Shown here piece after piece: positions 46,626 to 55,353 of a DNA stretch of 64,000 bases. A program made the position numbers and the translations under genes. The notes below the pieces were generated by a model, which was not told the DNA's origin, made no database searches, and saw only the letters and a list, made by a program, of their open reading frames with translations. The DNA comes from Methanosphaera stadtmanae. Lineage in GTDB: Archaea; Methanobacteriota; Methanobacteria; Methanobacteriales; Methanobacteriaceae. Each line of letters starts with the position of its first letter. The stretch's first letter is position 1. The stretch lies in contig SUTQ01000010.1 in the NCBI GenBank assembly GCA_015062805.1, positions 1 to 64,000 on the forward strand, given 5' to 3'.

Positions 46626-48104
46626 TTATCTTACTAATGGTACTCCCGTAATGTGGGATGCTTCCATTGTCAATGCAACAAGGTCTTCTTTCTCTAATTT
46701 TTCTATATCTGTATTTCCAGCTTGTTGAGTTAACATTTTAGCTTCTTCAGTCATTACTTTAATGTAGTTGGCAACCTGTTCTCCTCCTCTAACAGGATCT
46801 AATCTGCGTCTAAATAATCTATCCTGAGTTGCTATTCCTTTTGGGCAAGTTCCTTTACTACAACCTTGACATACTTTACAACCTAAAGAGATTAAAGCTG
46901 CAGTTCCAATGTATGCTGCATCAGCACCCAATGCTATTGCTTTAGCTACATCAGCTCCGGAACGTATACCTCCTGCAGCAACAAGACTTACTTCTTCTCT
47001 TAGATTTATGTCTCTTAGAGCATTATCTGCTTCTAATATTGCTTGTATTGTGGGAATTCCTGAATGTTCAGTTACTACTTCAGGACCTGCACCAGTACCT
47101 CCTTGCATACCATCAACAACAATTATATCTGCCCCTGCTTTTGCTGCAATTTTAACATCTTCTTTAACTCTACCTGATGTAAATTTTACCATAATAGGTA
47201 TTTTCCAATCAGTTATATCACGTAATTGATTAATTTTCATACCTAAGTCTTCAGGACCTACTATGTCCATATGTCTTGCAGGACTTAAAGCATTGGTTCC
47301 TTGAGGAATATTTCTAATTTTTGCTACTTCTGCAGTTACCTTTTCAGCAAGTAAGTGTCCACCCATTCCTGCTTTGGAACCTTGACCAATTTTAATTTCA
47401 ATAGCATCTGCATTGTTTAAGTAATTGGCTGATACTCCAAACCTGCCTGATGCATATTGGGCAATTAATTTGTCTGCAAAGTGTCTCTCTTCAGGTAACA
47501 TTCCACCTTCACCGGTATTTGTTATAGTTCCAGCTAGTGTAGAACCTCTTGCCAGTGCTATTTTTGCTTCTTTACTGATAGCTCCAAAGGACATTGCTCC
47601 AATCATTATTGGTGTTGATATTCGTATAGGATTTTCTGCAAATCTATCACCCAAAACTACTTCAGAATTACATGGTTCTCGGTATTTGTCTATTGGAGGT
47701 CTAGAAACTTGTGCAGGTAATATTGTCAAATCATCAAAGGATGGTACATGTCGTATTGCTCCACAACCTCTTACTTTGTAAGATCCTTCTCTTGATTTAC
47801 GTTTAATTTCTAGCATAGTATAATTTGACCAAATTCCTCTATGTTCATCAGGTAAGGGTGTTACATATATAGCATTGTTTGGACACATTTCTTCACAAAT
47901 TTTACATCCTACACAATTTTCTTGATGGACAGGTTGTGGTTCATCATTAATAATTTCGTATACACCATGAGGACAGTTACTGTAACAGCTGTAACAATTT
48001 TTACATAATGATTGTTTAGGATTGTCACATAGATACCAGCAGCATCCTGGTCTATCATTGTTTCTTTTACATATTTCGGATCTTCTATTAACATCAAATG
48101 GCAT
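46626..48104 (-). CDS. gltB: Glutamate synthase, FMN/central domain with ferredoxin N-terminus (archaeal type)
   Basis: A 492-residue subunit carrying the 2-iminoglutarate-reducing site. Residues about 20-75 hold cysteine-rich ferredoxin motifs (CKNCYSCYSNCP, CVGCKICEEMCP). The FMN barrel follows: IMIGAMSFGAISKEAK, TGEGGMLPEER, KIGQGSKAGMGGH, VDGMQGGTGAGPE, LVAAGGIRSGADVAKA. GCKVCQGCSKGTCPKG is the 3Fe-4S loop. Bacterial GltB carries the amidotransferase and GXGXG domains on the same chain; here they are separate genes upstream. GGAGGTGAT precedes the ATG, which overlaps the previous gene by 11 bases. Last gene of the operon. Confidence 0.93.
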   Translation of the reverse strand: MPFDVNRRSEICKRNNDRPGCCWYLCDNPKQSLCKNCYSCYSNCPHGVYEIINDEPQPVHQENCVGCKICEEMCPNNAIYVTPLPDEHRGIWSNYTMLEIKRKSREGSYKVRGCGAIRHVPSFDDLTILPAQVSRPPIDKYREPCNSEVVLGDRFAENPIRISTPIMIGAMSFGAISKEAKIALARGSTLAGTITNTGEGGMLPEERHFADKLIAQYASGRFGVSANYLNNADAIEIKIGQGSKAGMGGHLLAEKVTAEVAKIRNIPQGTNALSPARHMDIVGPEDLGMKINQLRDITDWKIPIMVKFTSGRVKEDVKIAAKAGADIIVVDGMQGGTGAGPEVVTEHSGIPTIQAILEADNALRDINLREEVSLVAAGGIRSGADVAKAIALGADAAYIGTAALISLGCKVCQGCSKGTCPKGIATQDRLFRRRLDPVRGGEQVANYIKVMTEEAKMLTQQAGNTDIEKLEKEDLVALTMEASHITGVPLVR

Positions 48105-49182
48105 TTAAATCACCTCCTTTTTTCAATTGTTTTAAAGGTTTAAATACTGGACATACAGAATATTTTGTTCCTGAAGCTTTAACTATTTCATCTACATCTT
48201 TTGTAAGTTTTGCTACAGGTTTCCAGGCTAAATCTTCTTTTTTGTCTACAATCAATGATTCTGTTATTATATTATTTGAAATTAAATAGTCTAAGATGGT
48301 AGTTACAACCACCCCGTCCTGTCCTTTATTGTGTTTTAATGATTTAACAGTTAAAATTTTTCTATATTCACCAATTTTTTTAGTTAAATCATTTCTTAAT
48401 TCAATAGGTACAAATGTTCTTGGACAAACTGCAAAACACATGTGACAATCATCAGGACATTTTTTTCGTTTTTTACGCGGTTTTGTATTTTTAATGAGAA
48501 TATACTCCTCAGGGCATACGTATTCACAAGCTCCACACAGTACACATGATCCTACATTGATTACATTTGCTCTTAAATCATCAAAGTTTGATTCATTTAT
48601 TTCTTCCATGATGTTTTCATCTGTCTTTTCTCTTTGATATAACACTGGACGAGCTTTTGATTCTCTTTCATTTATATTTTCATAGTTTTCTTTGGCTTTA
48701 TTTGATGCTATTCTTTCTAAAAGTTTTAATTGGGAAGGAGTTAGTTCTTTTGCTTTAAGATATTTCTGTTTTATAGCATCTTCAATTATTTTTTCTCCTT
48801 TTTCTGTTCTAATTATTAATGTTGACCATCCATTTTCTGAACCTATAGATCCCACGGAAACATCTGATGTTTCTGAAGTTAATTCTACACAAATATTACA
48901 GTTTTTTCTAACAACCGTTTTTGCTTTAGATAAAGATATTTTTATTTGTTCACCATTTTTTAAGTTGAAAAATGCATATCCCTTTTCTATTCTGAATTTT
49001 TCAATTTCATCCATTGTTAAATCAATACTTTTTAATAGTTTTGTAAAATAGGAATATGAAAAGTTTTCCATACAGAATAAACCTATTTTGAAATATATGG
49101 GTGTTTCAGTATAATGCTGAATTTTTGATGCGGCCATTATTTCACAAGGAGTTCCCACTATAGCTATTTTATGTTTTGTCAT
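48094..49182 (-). CDS. FrhB/FdhB-like F420-binding domain protein with swapped halves
   Basis: A 362-residue protein of the F420-reducing hydrogenase/dehydrogenase beta family, probably delivering electrons to the glutamate synthase. In usual FrhB the ferredoxin and N-terminal domain come first and the GTPCQI...CMENF part last. Here the order is reversed: HKIAIVGTPCEIMAASK and IGLFCMENFSY open the protein, with DVSVGSIGSENGWSTLIIRT; iron-sulfur motifs CVLCGACEYVCP and CPDDCHMCFAVCP follow near residues 213-260; the N-terminal-type segment GQDGVVVTTILDYL and SGTKYSVCPVF closes it. GGTGA precedes the ATG. It lies between the GXGXG and FMN subunits. Confidence 0.85.
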   Translation of the reverse strand: MTKHKIAIVGTPCEIMAASKIQHYTETPIYFKIGLFCMENFSYSYFTKLLKSIDLTMDEIEKFRIEKGYAFFNLKNGEQIKISLSKAKTVVRKNCNICVELTSETSDVSVGSIGSENGWSTLIIRTEKGEKIIEDAIKQKYLKAKELTPSQLKLLERIASNKAKENYENINERESKARPVLYQREKTDENIMEEINESNFDDLRANVINVGSCVLCGACEYVCPEEYILIKNTKPRKKRKKCPDDCHMCFAVCPRTFVPIELRNDLTKKIGEYRKILTVKSLKHNKGQDGVVVTTILDYLISNNIITESLIVDKKEDLAWKPVAKLTKDVDEIVKASGTKYSVCPVFKPLKQLKKGGDLNAI

Positions 49183-49186
49183 TTTT

Positions 49187-49858
49187 TCACCACATTAACT
49201 CTTGATTGGATTTGTTTGTAATTTTTTTGAAGTTTGTATAATCAACATCCGTTATTTTAAATCCATATTTTGTTAGAATTTCTTTTAGTTCTTTTTGATC
49301 TTCTAAAGTGGTTTGTTGTATTCGCGCATGTTTACCCAGACTTTTTACTTCTCCAAGTACATATATAGTTCCTCTCATGATAGATTCACCGGCATCATCC
49401 GTCACATTTCCGAGTATTATCAAACGACCACCCATCATGAGTAAACCTGTCATGAAACCACTATTTCCTCCAATAATAACAGTTCCACCTTTCATAATCT
49501 CTCCAGTACGGGAACCTGTATCACCTTTTACTACAACTGTTCCACCATAAATACCTTGGCCTGCTCCATCACCGGTTCCACCTTCAATAATTAATTCTCC
49601 ACGTGTCATATTATCTCCAGCAAACCATCCTGCATTTTTTTTCACATGAATCTTTGGACCATCAATCATGGTTCCTACAAAATATCCTGCAGAACCATCA
49701 ATTTCTATTTCAACTTCTTCAGTTAGACCTGCAGCAATATTATGTCTTGATTGTGGATTTTTAATAATTAATTTATCATAATTAATTGCATGTTCTTTTA
49801 TTGAACGATTTAATTCTTTTTCATCCATATTTCTAGCATCTATAACATACTTTCTCAT
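49187..49858 (-). CDS. Glutamate synthase GXGXG domain subunit
   Basis: A 223-residue right-handed beta-helix protein corresponding to the C-terminal domain of bacterial GltB, a structural part that helps hold the ammonia channel together. Repeats of G-x-x-G-x-G are plain: GSAGYFVGTMIDG, NAGWFAGDNMTRGELIIEG, GDGAGQGIYGGTVVVKGD, GFMTGLLMMGGRLIILG. ATG 49858 is set by AAGGGAAT upstream; an earlier ATG at 49906 would overlap the amidotransferase gene. The next gene follows after four bases. Confidence 0.92.
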   Translation of the reverse strand: MRKYVIDARNMDEKELNRSIKEHAINYDKLIIKNPQSRHNIAAGLTEEVEIEIDGSAGYFVGTMIDGPKIHVKKNAGWFAGDNMTRGELIIEGGTGDGAGQGIYGGTVVVKGDTGSRTGEIMKGGTVIIGGNSGFMTGLLMMGGRLIILGNVTDDAGESIMRGTIYVLGEVKSLGKHARIQQTTLEDQKELKEILTKYGFKITDVDYTNFKKITNKSNQELMW

Positions 49859-49871
49859 AATATTCCCTTCT

Positions 49872-50789
49872 TTATAATGTGTATGATCTAGTTTCTCCGG
49901 GAGCAATTTGTTCTACATGATCTGTATCCAATACGTCTTGTAGTGACATTTCTTCAGAGGCTATTGCAAATATATCATCATTTTCTGCCATTACTCCAGG
50001 TCTTAATCCAAGTTTATCTTTTGCAATTCCAATTCCATTAGGTGTTCCCACCAATATGGAAAATGGACCATCCAAATCCTTTACAGATTCTTCTAATGCT
50101 TCTTCAAGTTTGTATCCTTGGTTTAATTTATCTGCTATATAATGAACAATACATTCGGTGTCATTTAATGTTTCGAAGATATGTCCTTTTCTTTCAAGTG
50201 GGTCTCGTATTTTCCAGTAGTTTGTAATTTGTCCGTTATGTACTACTGTGATGTCTGGTCTAATATAACTTTGATAAGGGTGTGCATGGAATCTATCAAT
50301 ACCACTTTCTGTTGCAAATCTTGTATGACCTATTCCATGAGTTCCTGTCCTTTTTGTAACGTTATATCTTTTTGCAATGTCTTTTACTTTACCTATGTCT
50401 TTTATCATTTCAAATGAATGGGAACCGTTCAGTACTTGTACATCTTCAAATTCATCTAAGTTTCTGATTAATGGTTTTAACATTGAGTAATTATTTAGAC
50501 TTATTTCGCACCGGTATACATTATAATTTTCAACGGATTTGATTAATTCTTCCTGGAAAATGGGACTTATTTCTGAAAGTGTTGTTTTTACTTGTTCTAA
50601 TACTTCAGATTTATTTTTTATTTCAATATTTAACTGGTAGTTATTTTCTGGAAGATTTAATCCACCATATATTGCAAATCCGGCCGAATCAGGTCCTCTA
50701 TGTTGTAAAGATTCTAACATCGAAGTTAATGATTTTCCAACATTATGTGTTTTTTTATCTTTATATATTATTCCTGCTATTCCACACAT
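49872..50789 (-). CDS. Glutamate synthase class II glutamine amidotransferase subunit
   Basis: A 305-residue Ntn-type amidotransferase releasing ammonia from glutamine. Cys2 after the initiator Met is the nucleophile (MCGIAGIIY), with LQHRGPDSAGFAIYG, GHTRFATESG, DITVVHNGQITNY and NDTECIVHY as substrate motifs. It corresponds to the N-terminal domain of bacterial GltB. First gene of the four-gene operon; GAGGT lies before the ATG, and an NrpR-type operator lies 27 bases further upstream. Confidence 0.93.
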   Translation of the reverse strand: MCGIAGIIYKDKKTHNVGKSLTSMLESLQHRGPDSAGFAIYGGLNLPENNYQLNIEIKNKSEVLEQVKTTLSEISPIFQEELIKSVENYNVYRCEISLNNYSMLKPLIRNLDEFEDVQVLNGSHSFEMIKDIGKVKDIAKRYNVTKRTGTHGIGHTRFATESGIDRFHAHPYQSYIRPDITVVHNGQITNYWKIRDPLERKGHIFETLNDTECIVHYIADKLNQGYKLEEALEESVKDLDGPFSILVGTPNGIGIAKDKLGLRPGVMAENDDIFAIASEEMSLQDVLDTDHVEQIAPGETRSYTL

Positions 50790-50815
50790 TTTTTTTACCT
50801 CACTATTTTTTAGTA

Positions 50816-50829
50816 GGAAGTATACTTCC
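50816..50829 (-). promoter_or_regulatory. NrpR-type operator of the glutamate synthase operon
   Basis: GGAA-GTATAC-TTCC is a perfect 14-base palindrome that fits GGAA-N6-TTCC. It begins 27 bases before the first start codon, about where transcription should begin. On the minus strand a further half-site GAAGTATC precedes it. Confidence 0.8.
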
Positions 50830-51248
50830 GATACTTCTTTATGAAGATTATTTTAAGAATTGATTATTATAAAAATTTTTCATAATTTGTAAGTTTAAAT
50901 AAGATTTTTGTGTAAATTTAAATCTCTAATTTTCAAAATAGTTTTCCTTTTTTAAAAGAAAACAAAACATTATCTCTAATAATATATTTGGTTTAGTTAA
51001 TATATATACAATATGGTAATGTATAATTTAATATTTAAATAGAATAAAAAATAATTTAAAAAAACTTTATAAATTAGTAAAAAGTTATAAAATAATAATT
51101 TGCATGGTTTATTTTTAAACATTGTATAAATTAGAAAAGTAATTAAGTTTAATGGAAATATGATTATAGGTATTGTGGTTTTTTAAAAATTGAATTGATT
51201 AAACTGATTAATTTTTATTTTTTTATAAAAATTTAAAAAGAAGAAAAA
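50830..51248. other. Intergenic region, end of ABC operon and glutamate synthase promoter
   Basis: About 420 very A+T-rich bases. A TATA-like TTAAAATAAT on the minus strand (about 50853-50862) fits the glutamate synthase promoter. T-runs on the minus strand near 51210-51240 would terminate the exporter operon. No gene, RNA or repeat was supported. Confidence 0.45.
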
Positions 51249-53048
51249 TTAGTCTACTCCTCCTTCAACTTTAAATTGTTCATATAATGACTTGTAATAA
51301 CCGTTGTTGATTTTAATTAGCTCTCTATGTTTTCCTTCTTCGATAATTTTTCCATCATCTAATACGAGAATTTTATCCGCATTTTTGATGGTGGATAATC
51401 TATGTGCTATTATGAAACTTGTTTTATTTTCTGTAAGTTTATCCATAGCTTCTTGTATCAATTTTTCTGTTCTTGTATCAACACTGGATGTTGCCTCATC
51501 CAATATTAATATTTTCTTGTTGGCTAATATGGTTCTTGCTATTGTTAATAATTGTTTTTGTCCTAACGATATATTGTCTGTATCTTCATTAAGAACTGTG
51601 TTGTATCCATCAGGCAGTTGTTTTATGAAATGATCAGAATAAGCTATTTTTGATGCTTCAATAACTTCGTCATCAGTAGCTTTCAAATTTCCATATCGGA
51701 TATTTTCCATAATTGTATCACTAAAAAGCCAAGTGTCTTGTAAAACCATACCCACCATTGATCTCAGACTATTTTTATCATATTCATTAATATTTATTCC
51801 ATCAATTTTTATATCTCCACTTTTTAAGTCGTAGAATCTTAGGAGTAATTTAATAATTGTTGATTTTCCTGCTCCAGTATGTCCCACTATTGCTATTTTT
51901 TCACCTTTATTGGCAGTAAATGATAAATCTTTTAATATATCATTTTCATCATATCCAAACCGGACGTGTTCAAAGGTAATTTTATCATTTATGTCTGTTA
52001 TTCCTTTAATAGATAGATTTTCTTCATCTTCAATTTCTAAAAATTCAAATATTCTTTCTGTTGCTGCTAATGCTGTTTGAACTATATTCATAACTCTAGT
52101 AATCTGTTGAATTGGTTGTGTGAAGTTTTGTATATACTGGAAGAATGCTAATATGTCTCCCACAGTTATTGCTTTTTCAAGTACGAATATTGCTCCAAGA
52201 ACTGCTATTGCAACATAAGATAAGTTAGATATAAAATTCATAATTGGTCCCATTAAGCTCGAATAGAATTGTGATTTCCATTCATGTACATACCAATTAT
52301 CATTATCTTCTTTAAATTGATTAAAAGATTCTTCTTCTTGGTTGAATGCTCTAATTATATCTTGTCCACCGAATGTTTCTTCAATTTGGGTGTTCACACT
52401 ACCTTTGTATTTTAGCTGATATTGGTAGTATTTTTGGGAACGTTTAACTACAACACTTATTACAATAAATGAAACTGGTACTAGGATAATAGTCACTAAT
52501 GTCATCCACAAGTTAATTGTCAACATCATTACGAATACTCCCACAAGTGTGATAATTGCTGTCATAAATTGTAGGAATGTTGAAGTAATACCTGTTTGTA
52601 GTGAATCAACATCATTTGTAATACGTGAAAGTATATCTCCTCTTTTATTTTTATCAAATTCATTCATAGACAACATATTAACTTTGTCAATAAGCTGTTT
52701 TCTTAGGTTATAACTAATATCTGTAGATATTTGTGTTAAAAACCAACTTTGTAAATATGTAAAGATTGCACTAATGACATACAAGATTGTTGCAATTATC
52801 AACAACATATATAATCTTTCAAAGTTGATAGTACCGGTATGGTTCATTATTTGTATAATTCCATCATATATTAATGTAGTGGCTTGTCCTATTAATATAG
52901 GGCTTATAACAGTAAATAAGGTACTGATAACGGCACAAATGAACGTCAAGGAAAGTTTTAATTTGTAATCTTTTAATAATGAAAATACTTGTTTAATTGA
53001 TTTTTTTGTATTGTTTGGCTTTGAAACTTCTCTTTTATCTCGTCTCAT
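51249..53048 (-). CDS. Heterodimeric ABC exporter, subunit with consensus Walker B
   Basis: A 599-residue half-transporter: six membrane helices over about residues 30-320, then an ATPase domain. Walker A GHTGAGKST, Walker B ILILDEATSSVD with the catalytic Glu, and H-loop IAHRLST are intact, but the signature is ISLGQKQ instead of LSGGQ. Paired with the partner below, this gives one competent and one degenerate ATP site, as in BmrCD/LmrCD-type drug or lipid exporters. It overlaps the partner gene by four bases. Confidence 0.9.
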   Translation of the reverse strand: MRRDKREVSKPNNTKKSIKQVFSLLKDYKLKLSLTFICAVISTLFTVISPILIGQATTLIYDGIIQIMNHTGTINFERLYMLLIIATILYVISAIFTYLQSWFLTQISTDISYNLRKQLIDKVNMLSMNEFDKNKRGDILSRITNDVDSLQTGITSTFLQFMTAIITLVGVFVMMLTINLWMTLVTIILVPVSFIVISVVVKRSQKYYQYQLKYKGSVNTQIEETFGGQDIIRAFNQEEESFNQFKEDNDNWYVHEWKSQFYSSLMGPIMNFISNLSYVAIAVLGAIFVLEKAITVGDILAFFQYIQNFTQPIQQITRVMNIVQTALAATERIFEFLEIEDEENLSIKGITDINDKITFEHVRFGYDENDILKDLSFTANKGEKIAIVGHTGAGKSTIIKLLLRFYDLKSGDIKIDGININEYDKNSLRSMVGMVLQDTWLFSDTIMENIRYGNLKATDDEVIEASKIAYSDHFIKQLPDGYNTVLNEDTDNISLGQKQLLTIARTILANKKILILDEATSSVDTRTEKLIQEAMDKLTENKTSFIIAHRLSTIKNADKILVLDDGKIIEEGKHRELIKINNGYYKSLYEQFKVEGGVD

Positions 53049-54757
53049 AATGAACCACCTATATTCTCTAACTGTGATGATAATATTTCTTTATATAATG
53101 AACATCTTTCTTTTAATTCATTATGAGTACCTTTGTCAATAATTTTTCCATCATCTAATACTATTATTTCATCTGCGAATTTAATACTGCTTATTCTTTG
53201 TGAGACCAGTAATACTGAACTATCTTTGGTTATCTCTTTGAGTCTTTCACGAATTTTCTTTTCAGTTGCAACATCCAGTGCTGAGAAACAATCATCAAAA
53301 AGGTAAAAACTATGTTCACCTACAATAGCTCGTGCAATGGATAATCTTTGTTTTTGACCACCTGATAAGTTTGAACCACCCTGAGATACTTCTATGTCAA
53401 GATTTTTTATAAAATCATCAGCTTGTGCATTTTTAATTGCTTCATACATTTCTTCATCTGTTGCATTCTCTTTTCCTTTATTTAAGTTTGTTTTAACAGT
53501 ACCTGAGAAAACTACTGCTTGTTGAGGAGCCAATGAAATTTTGTTTCTCAAGTTTTTTAAGTTAAATTCTTTAATATTTATGTTATTTAATAGGATCTCA
53601 CCAGAGGTCACATCTTGTAAACGTGGAATAAGATTCAATATTGTTGATTTTCCACTACCGGTTCCACCTATAATTGCAGTGGTTTTACCAGGTTCTAAAC
53701 TGAAATTAATGTCATTCAAAGTTTTTCTTTCTGCTCCAGGATATGTAAATGAAACATTTTTGAATTCAATTATATCATTTGACGAATTATCCGTTACTGT
53801 TCCATCGATAATGCTTATGTCTGTGCTAAGTACTTCTTCTATACGATTAACAGAAACAAGTAAACGAGGAAGCATTATTACAAATCCACCTATCATGATA
53901 AATGAAGCAACCATTTGTGTGGAATATTGGATAAATGCTATTATATCTCCAGTAAGTAGTGTTCCGTTTAAAGCATCAAAGCTTCCAAAGTATAATATCA
54001 ATACTATCATTAAGTTCATAATTAGATGCATTGATGGAATTAATATAAACATTGTTCTAAAAACTTTAAGATTTACACGAACATACTCACGGTTATAATA
54101 ATCAAAGCGATTTTTTTCATATTCTTGTCTAACAAAAGCCTTAATAACTGGAATACCCAACAATATTTCTCTTGAAACTCTGTTAATTTGATCAACTATC
54201 TCCTGTGTTTTTTTGAAGTAGGGTAGTACAGTACTTATTACACTAATTAATAAAATAGCTACGGCTATAAAAGCTATAAATATTATCCATGAGAGGTTGG
54301 AACCAAGTTCAAATACTCTGATTATACTACCTATGGCTAAAATGGGAGCAAATAGAAGAGTTCTGAACATAATTCCCAATACATGTTGAATTTGGTTAAC
54401 ATCATTTGTTGACCGAGTAATTAATGAAGCTTTAGAAAATTGATTTAATTCATGATTTGAAAAGCTTAAGATTTTTTCAAATATTTCTTCTCTTAAATCT
54501 CTTGCATATGAACTGGATACTTTACTAGAAATATATGAAACGATTATGGTAGCAAATACAGAGATTGTAACCATAATCATCATATTTAATCCTATTGATG
54601 TAATTATATTAAAGTCAGTATTTTGAATTCCAATATTAACAATATCAGCAGTATATGAGGGAAGTGTTAAATCACAGTATACTTCAATGATTAAGAAAAG
54701 CATCATTAATATTAACATAGGAATTTTATTTTCCATTATTTTTAATATATTCTTCAT
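53045..54757 (-). CDS. Heterodimeric ABC exporter, subunit with degenerate Walker B
   Basis: A 570-residue half-transporter with six membrane helices and an ATPase domain. Walker A GGTGSGKST and signature LSGGQKQR are canonical, but Walker B reads FYLFDDCFSALD, with Asp at the catalytic Glu position, and the H-loop is VSQRISS, lacking the histidine. These changes mark the degenerate site of a heterodimer whose partner is the 599-residue protein. GGAG precedes the ATG. Lies between marR and its partner gene in one operon. Confidence 0.9.
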   Translation of the reverse strand: MKNILKIMENKIPMLILMMLFLIIEVYCDLTLPSYTADIVNIGIQNTDFNIITSIGLNMMIMVTISVFATIIVSYISSKVSSSYARDLREEIFEKILSFSNHELNQFSKASLITRSTNDVNQIQHVLGIMFRTLLFAPILAIGSIIRVFELGSNLSWIIFIAFIAVAILLISVISTVLPYFKKTQEIVDQINRVSREILLGIPVIKAFVRQEYEKNRFDYYNREYVRVNLKVFRTMFILIPSMHLIMNLMIVLILYFGSFDALNGTLLTGDIIAFIQYSTQMVASFIMIGGFVIMLPRLLVSVNRIEEVLSTDISIIDGTVTDNSSNDIIEFKNVSFTYPGAERKTLNDINFSLEPGKTTAIIGGTGSGKSTILNLIPRLQDVTSGEILLNNINIKEFNLKNLRNKISLAPQQAVVFSGTVKTNLNKGKENATDEEMYEAIKNAQADDFIKNLDIEVSQGGSNLSGGQKQRLSIARAIVGEHSFYLFDDCFSALDVATEKKIRERLKEITKDSSVLLVSQRISSIKFADEIIVLDDGKIIDKGTHNELKERCSLYKEILSSQLENIGGSL

Positions 54758-54779
54758 ATTTTTTCTCCGTTGTTAAATG

Positions 54780-55238
54780 TTAGTTACATACTTCAAATGA
54801 TTCTTTAAGGATTTCATTAAGAATTTCTTTAAGGATATCCTTTTTTTCATTAGAAATATTTTTAGTAACTTGATTTTCCCATTCCTTTTCAGTTTCTATG
54901 ATTTTTTTGCATGTTTTTTTACCTTCACTGGTAAGAGCAACTATCTTTTTTCGCCTATTGTTGTCATCAACTTCTTTTTTTATAAGATTTTTGTCCTCTA
55001 AATTTCTTGTAATTTTTGCTACATTTGCTTCACTGAAAATAAATGTGTCTGCTATTTCTTTTTGGGATTTATTTCCTTTTACATATAGTAACATTAAAAA
55101 TGGAAATTCTCCTTTTGTAATATTGAGTTGGATCATTGTTTTTTTGATGTATTGTTTTTGCATCCTAAGGATGCTTGCCATTAAAAAAGAAGTGTTTAGG
55201 TTTTCAGGAGTATCTGCAAACATTTCACACATTTTCAT
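54780..55238 (-). CDS. MarR-family transcriptional regulator
   Basis: A 152-residue winged-helix regulator. The DNA-binding core reads GNKSQKEIADTFIFSEANVAKITRNLE-like, with KEIADTF and VAKITRNLEDKNLIKKE, and the wing DDNNRRKKIVALTSEGK. MarR proteins usually repress neighbouring exporter genes and release DNA on binding a small ligand. It is first in an operon with the two exporter genes, 22 bases ahead of them. Nested palindromes at 55255-55303 overlap its own promoter, so autoregulation is likely. GAGGAAA precedes the ATG. Confidence 0.9.
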   Translation of the reverse strand: MKMCEMFADTPENLNTSFLMASILRMQKQYIKKTMIQLNITKGEFPFLMLLYVKGNKSQKEIADTFIFSEANVAKITRNLEDKNLIKKEVDDNNRRKKIVALTSEGKKTCKKIIETEKEWENQVTKNISNEKKDILKEILNEILKESFEVCN

Positions 55239-55254
55239 AATATTTCCTCAATTT

Positions 55255-55303
55255 TAATAAACTTAATACTTAAACAAGTTTATTATTAACTTAGTTAAGT
55301 ATT
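55255..55303 (-). promoter_or_regulatory. Nested palindromes in the marR-exporter promoter
   Basis: Three overlapping dyads: TAATAAACTT/AAGTTTATTA (55255-55264 and 55276-55285), AATACTTAA/TTAAGTATT (55265-55273 and 55295-55303) and TTAACT-T-AGTTAA (55286-55298). They lie just downstream of a minus-strand TATA-like ATTTAAATAA (about 55304-55315), over the expected start of transcription. They are the likely MarR operators. The third is found again upstream of aqpM. Confidence 0.65.
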
Positions 55304-55353
55304 GTTATTTAAATCATAATATTAATATTTAACTAAAAAAAAATAAAAAAGAG

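Noticed and set aside
46909-47781. Plus-strand Ala/Ser/Pro-rich frames opposite gltB
   Set aside because: Antisense to a strongly conserved enzyme; composition mirrors the GC3 of the real gene.
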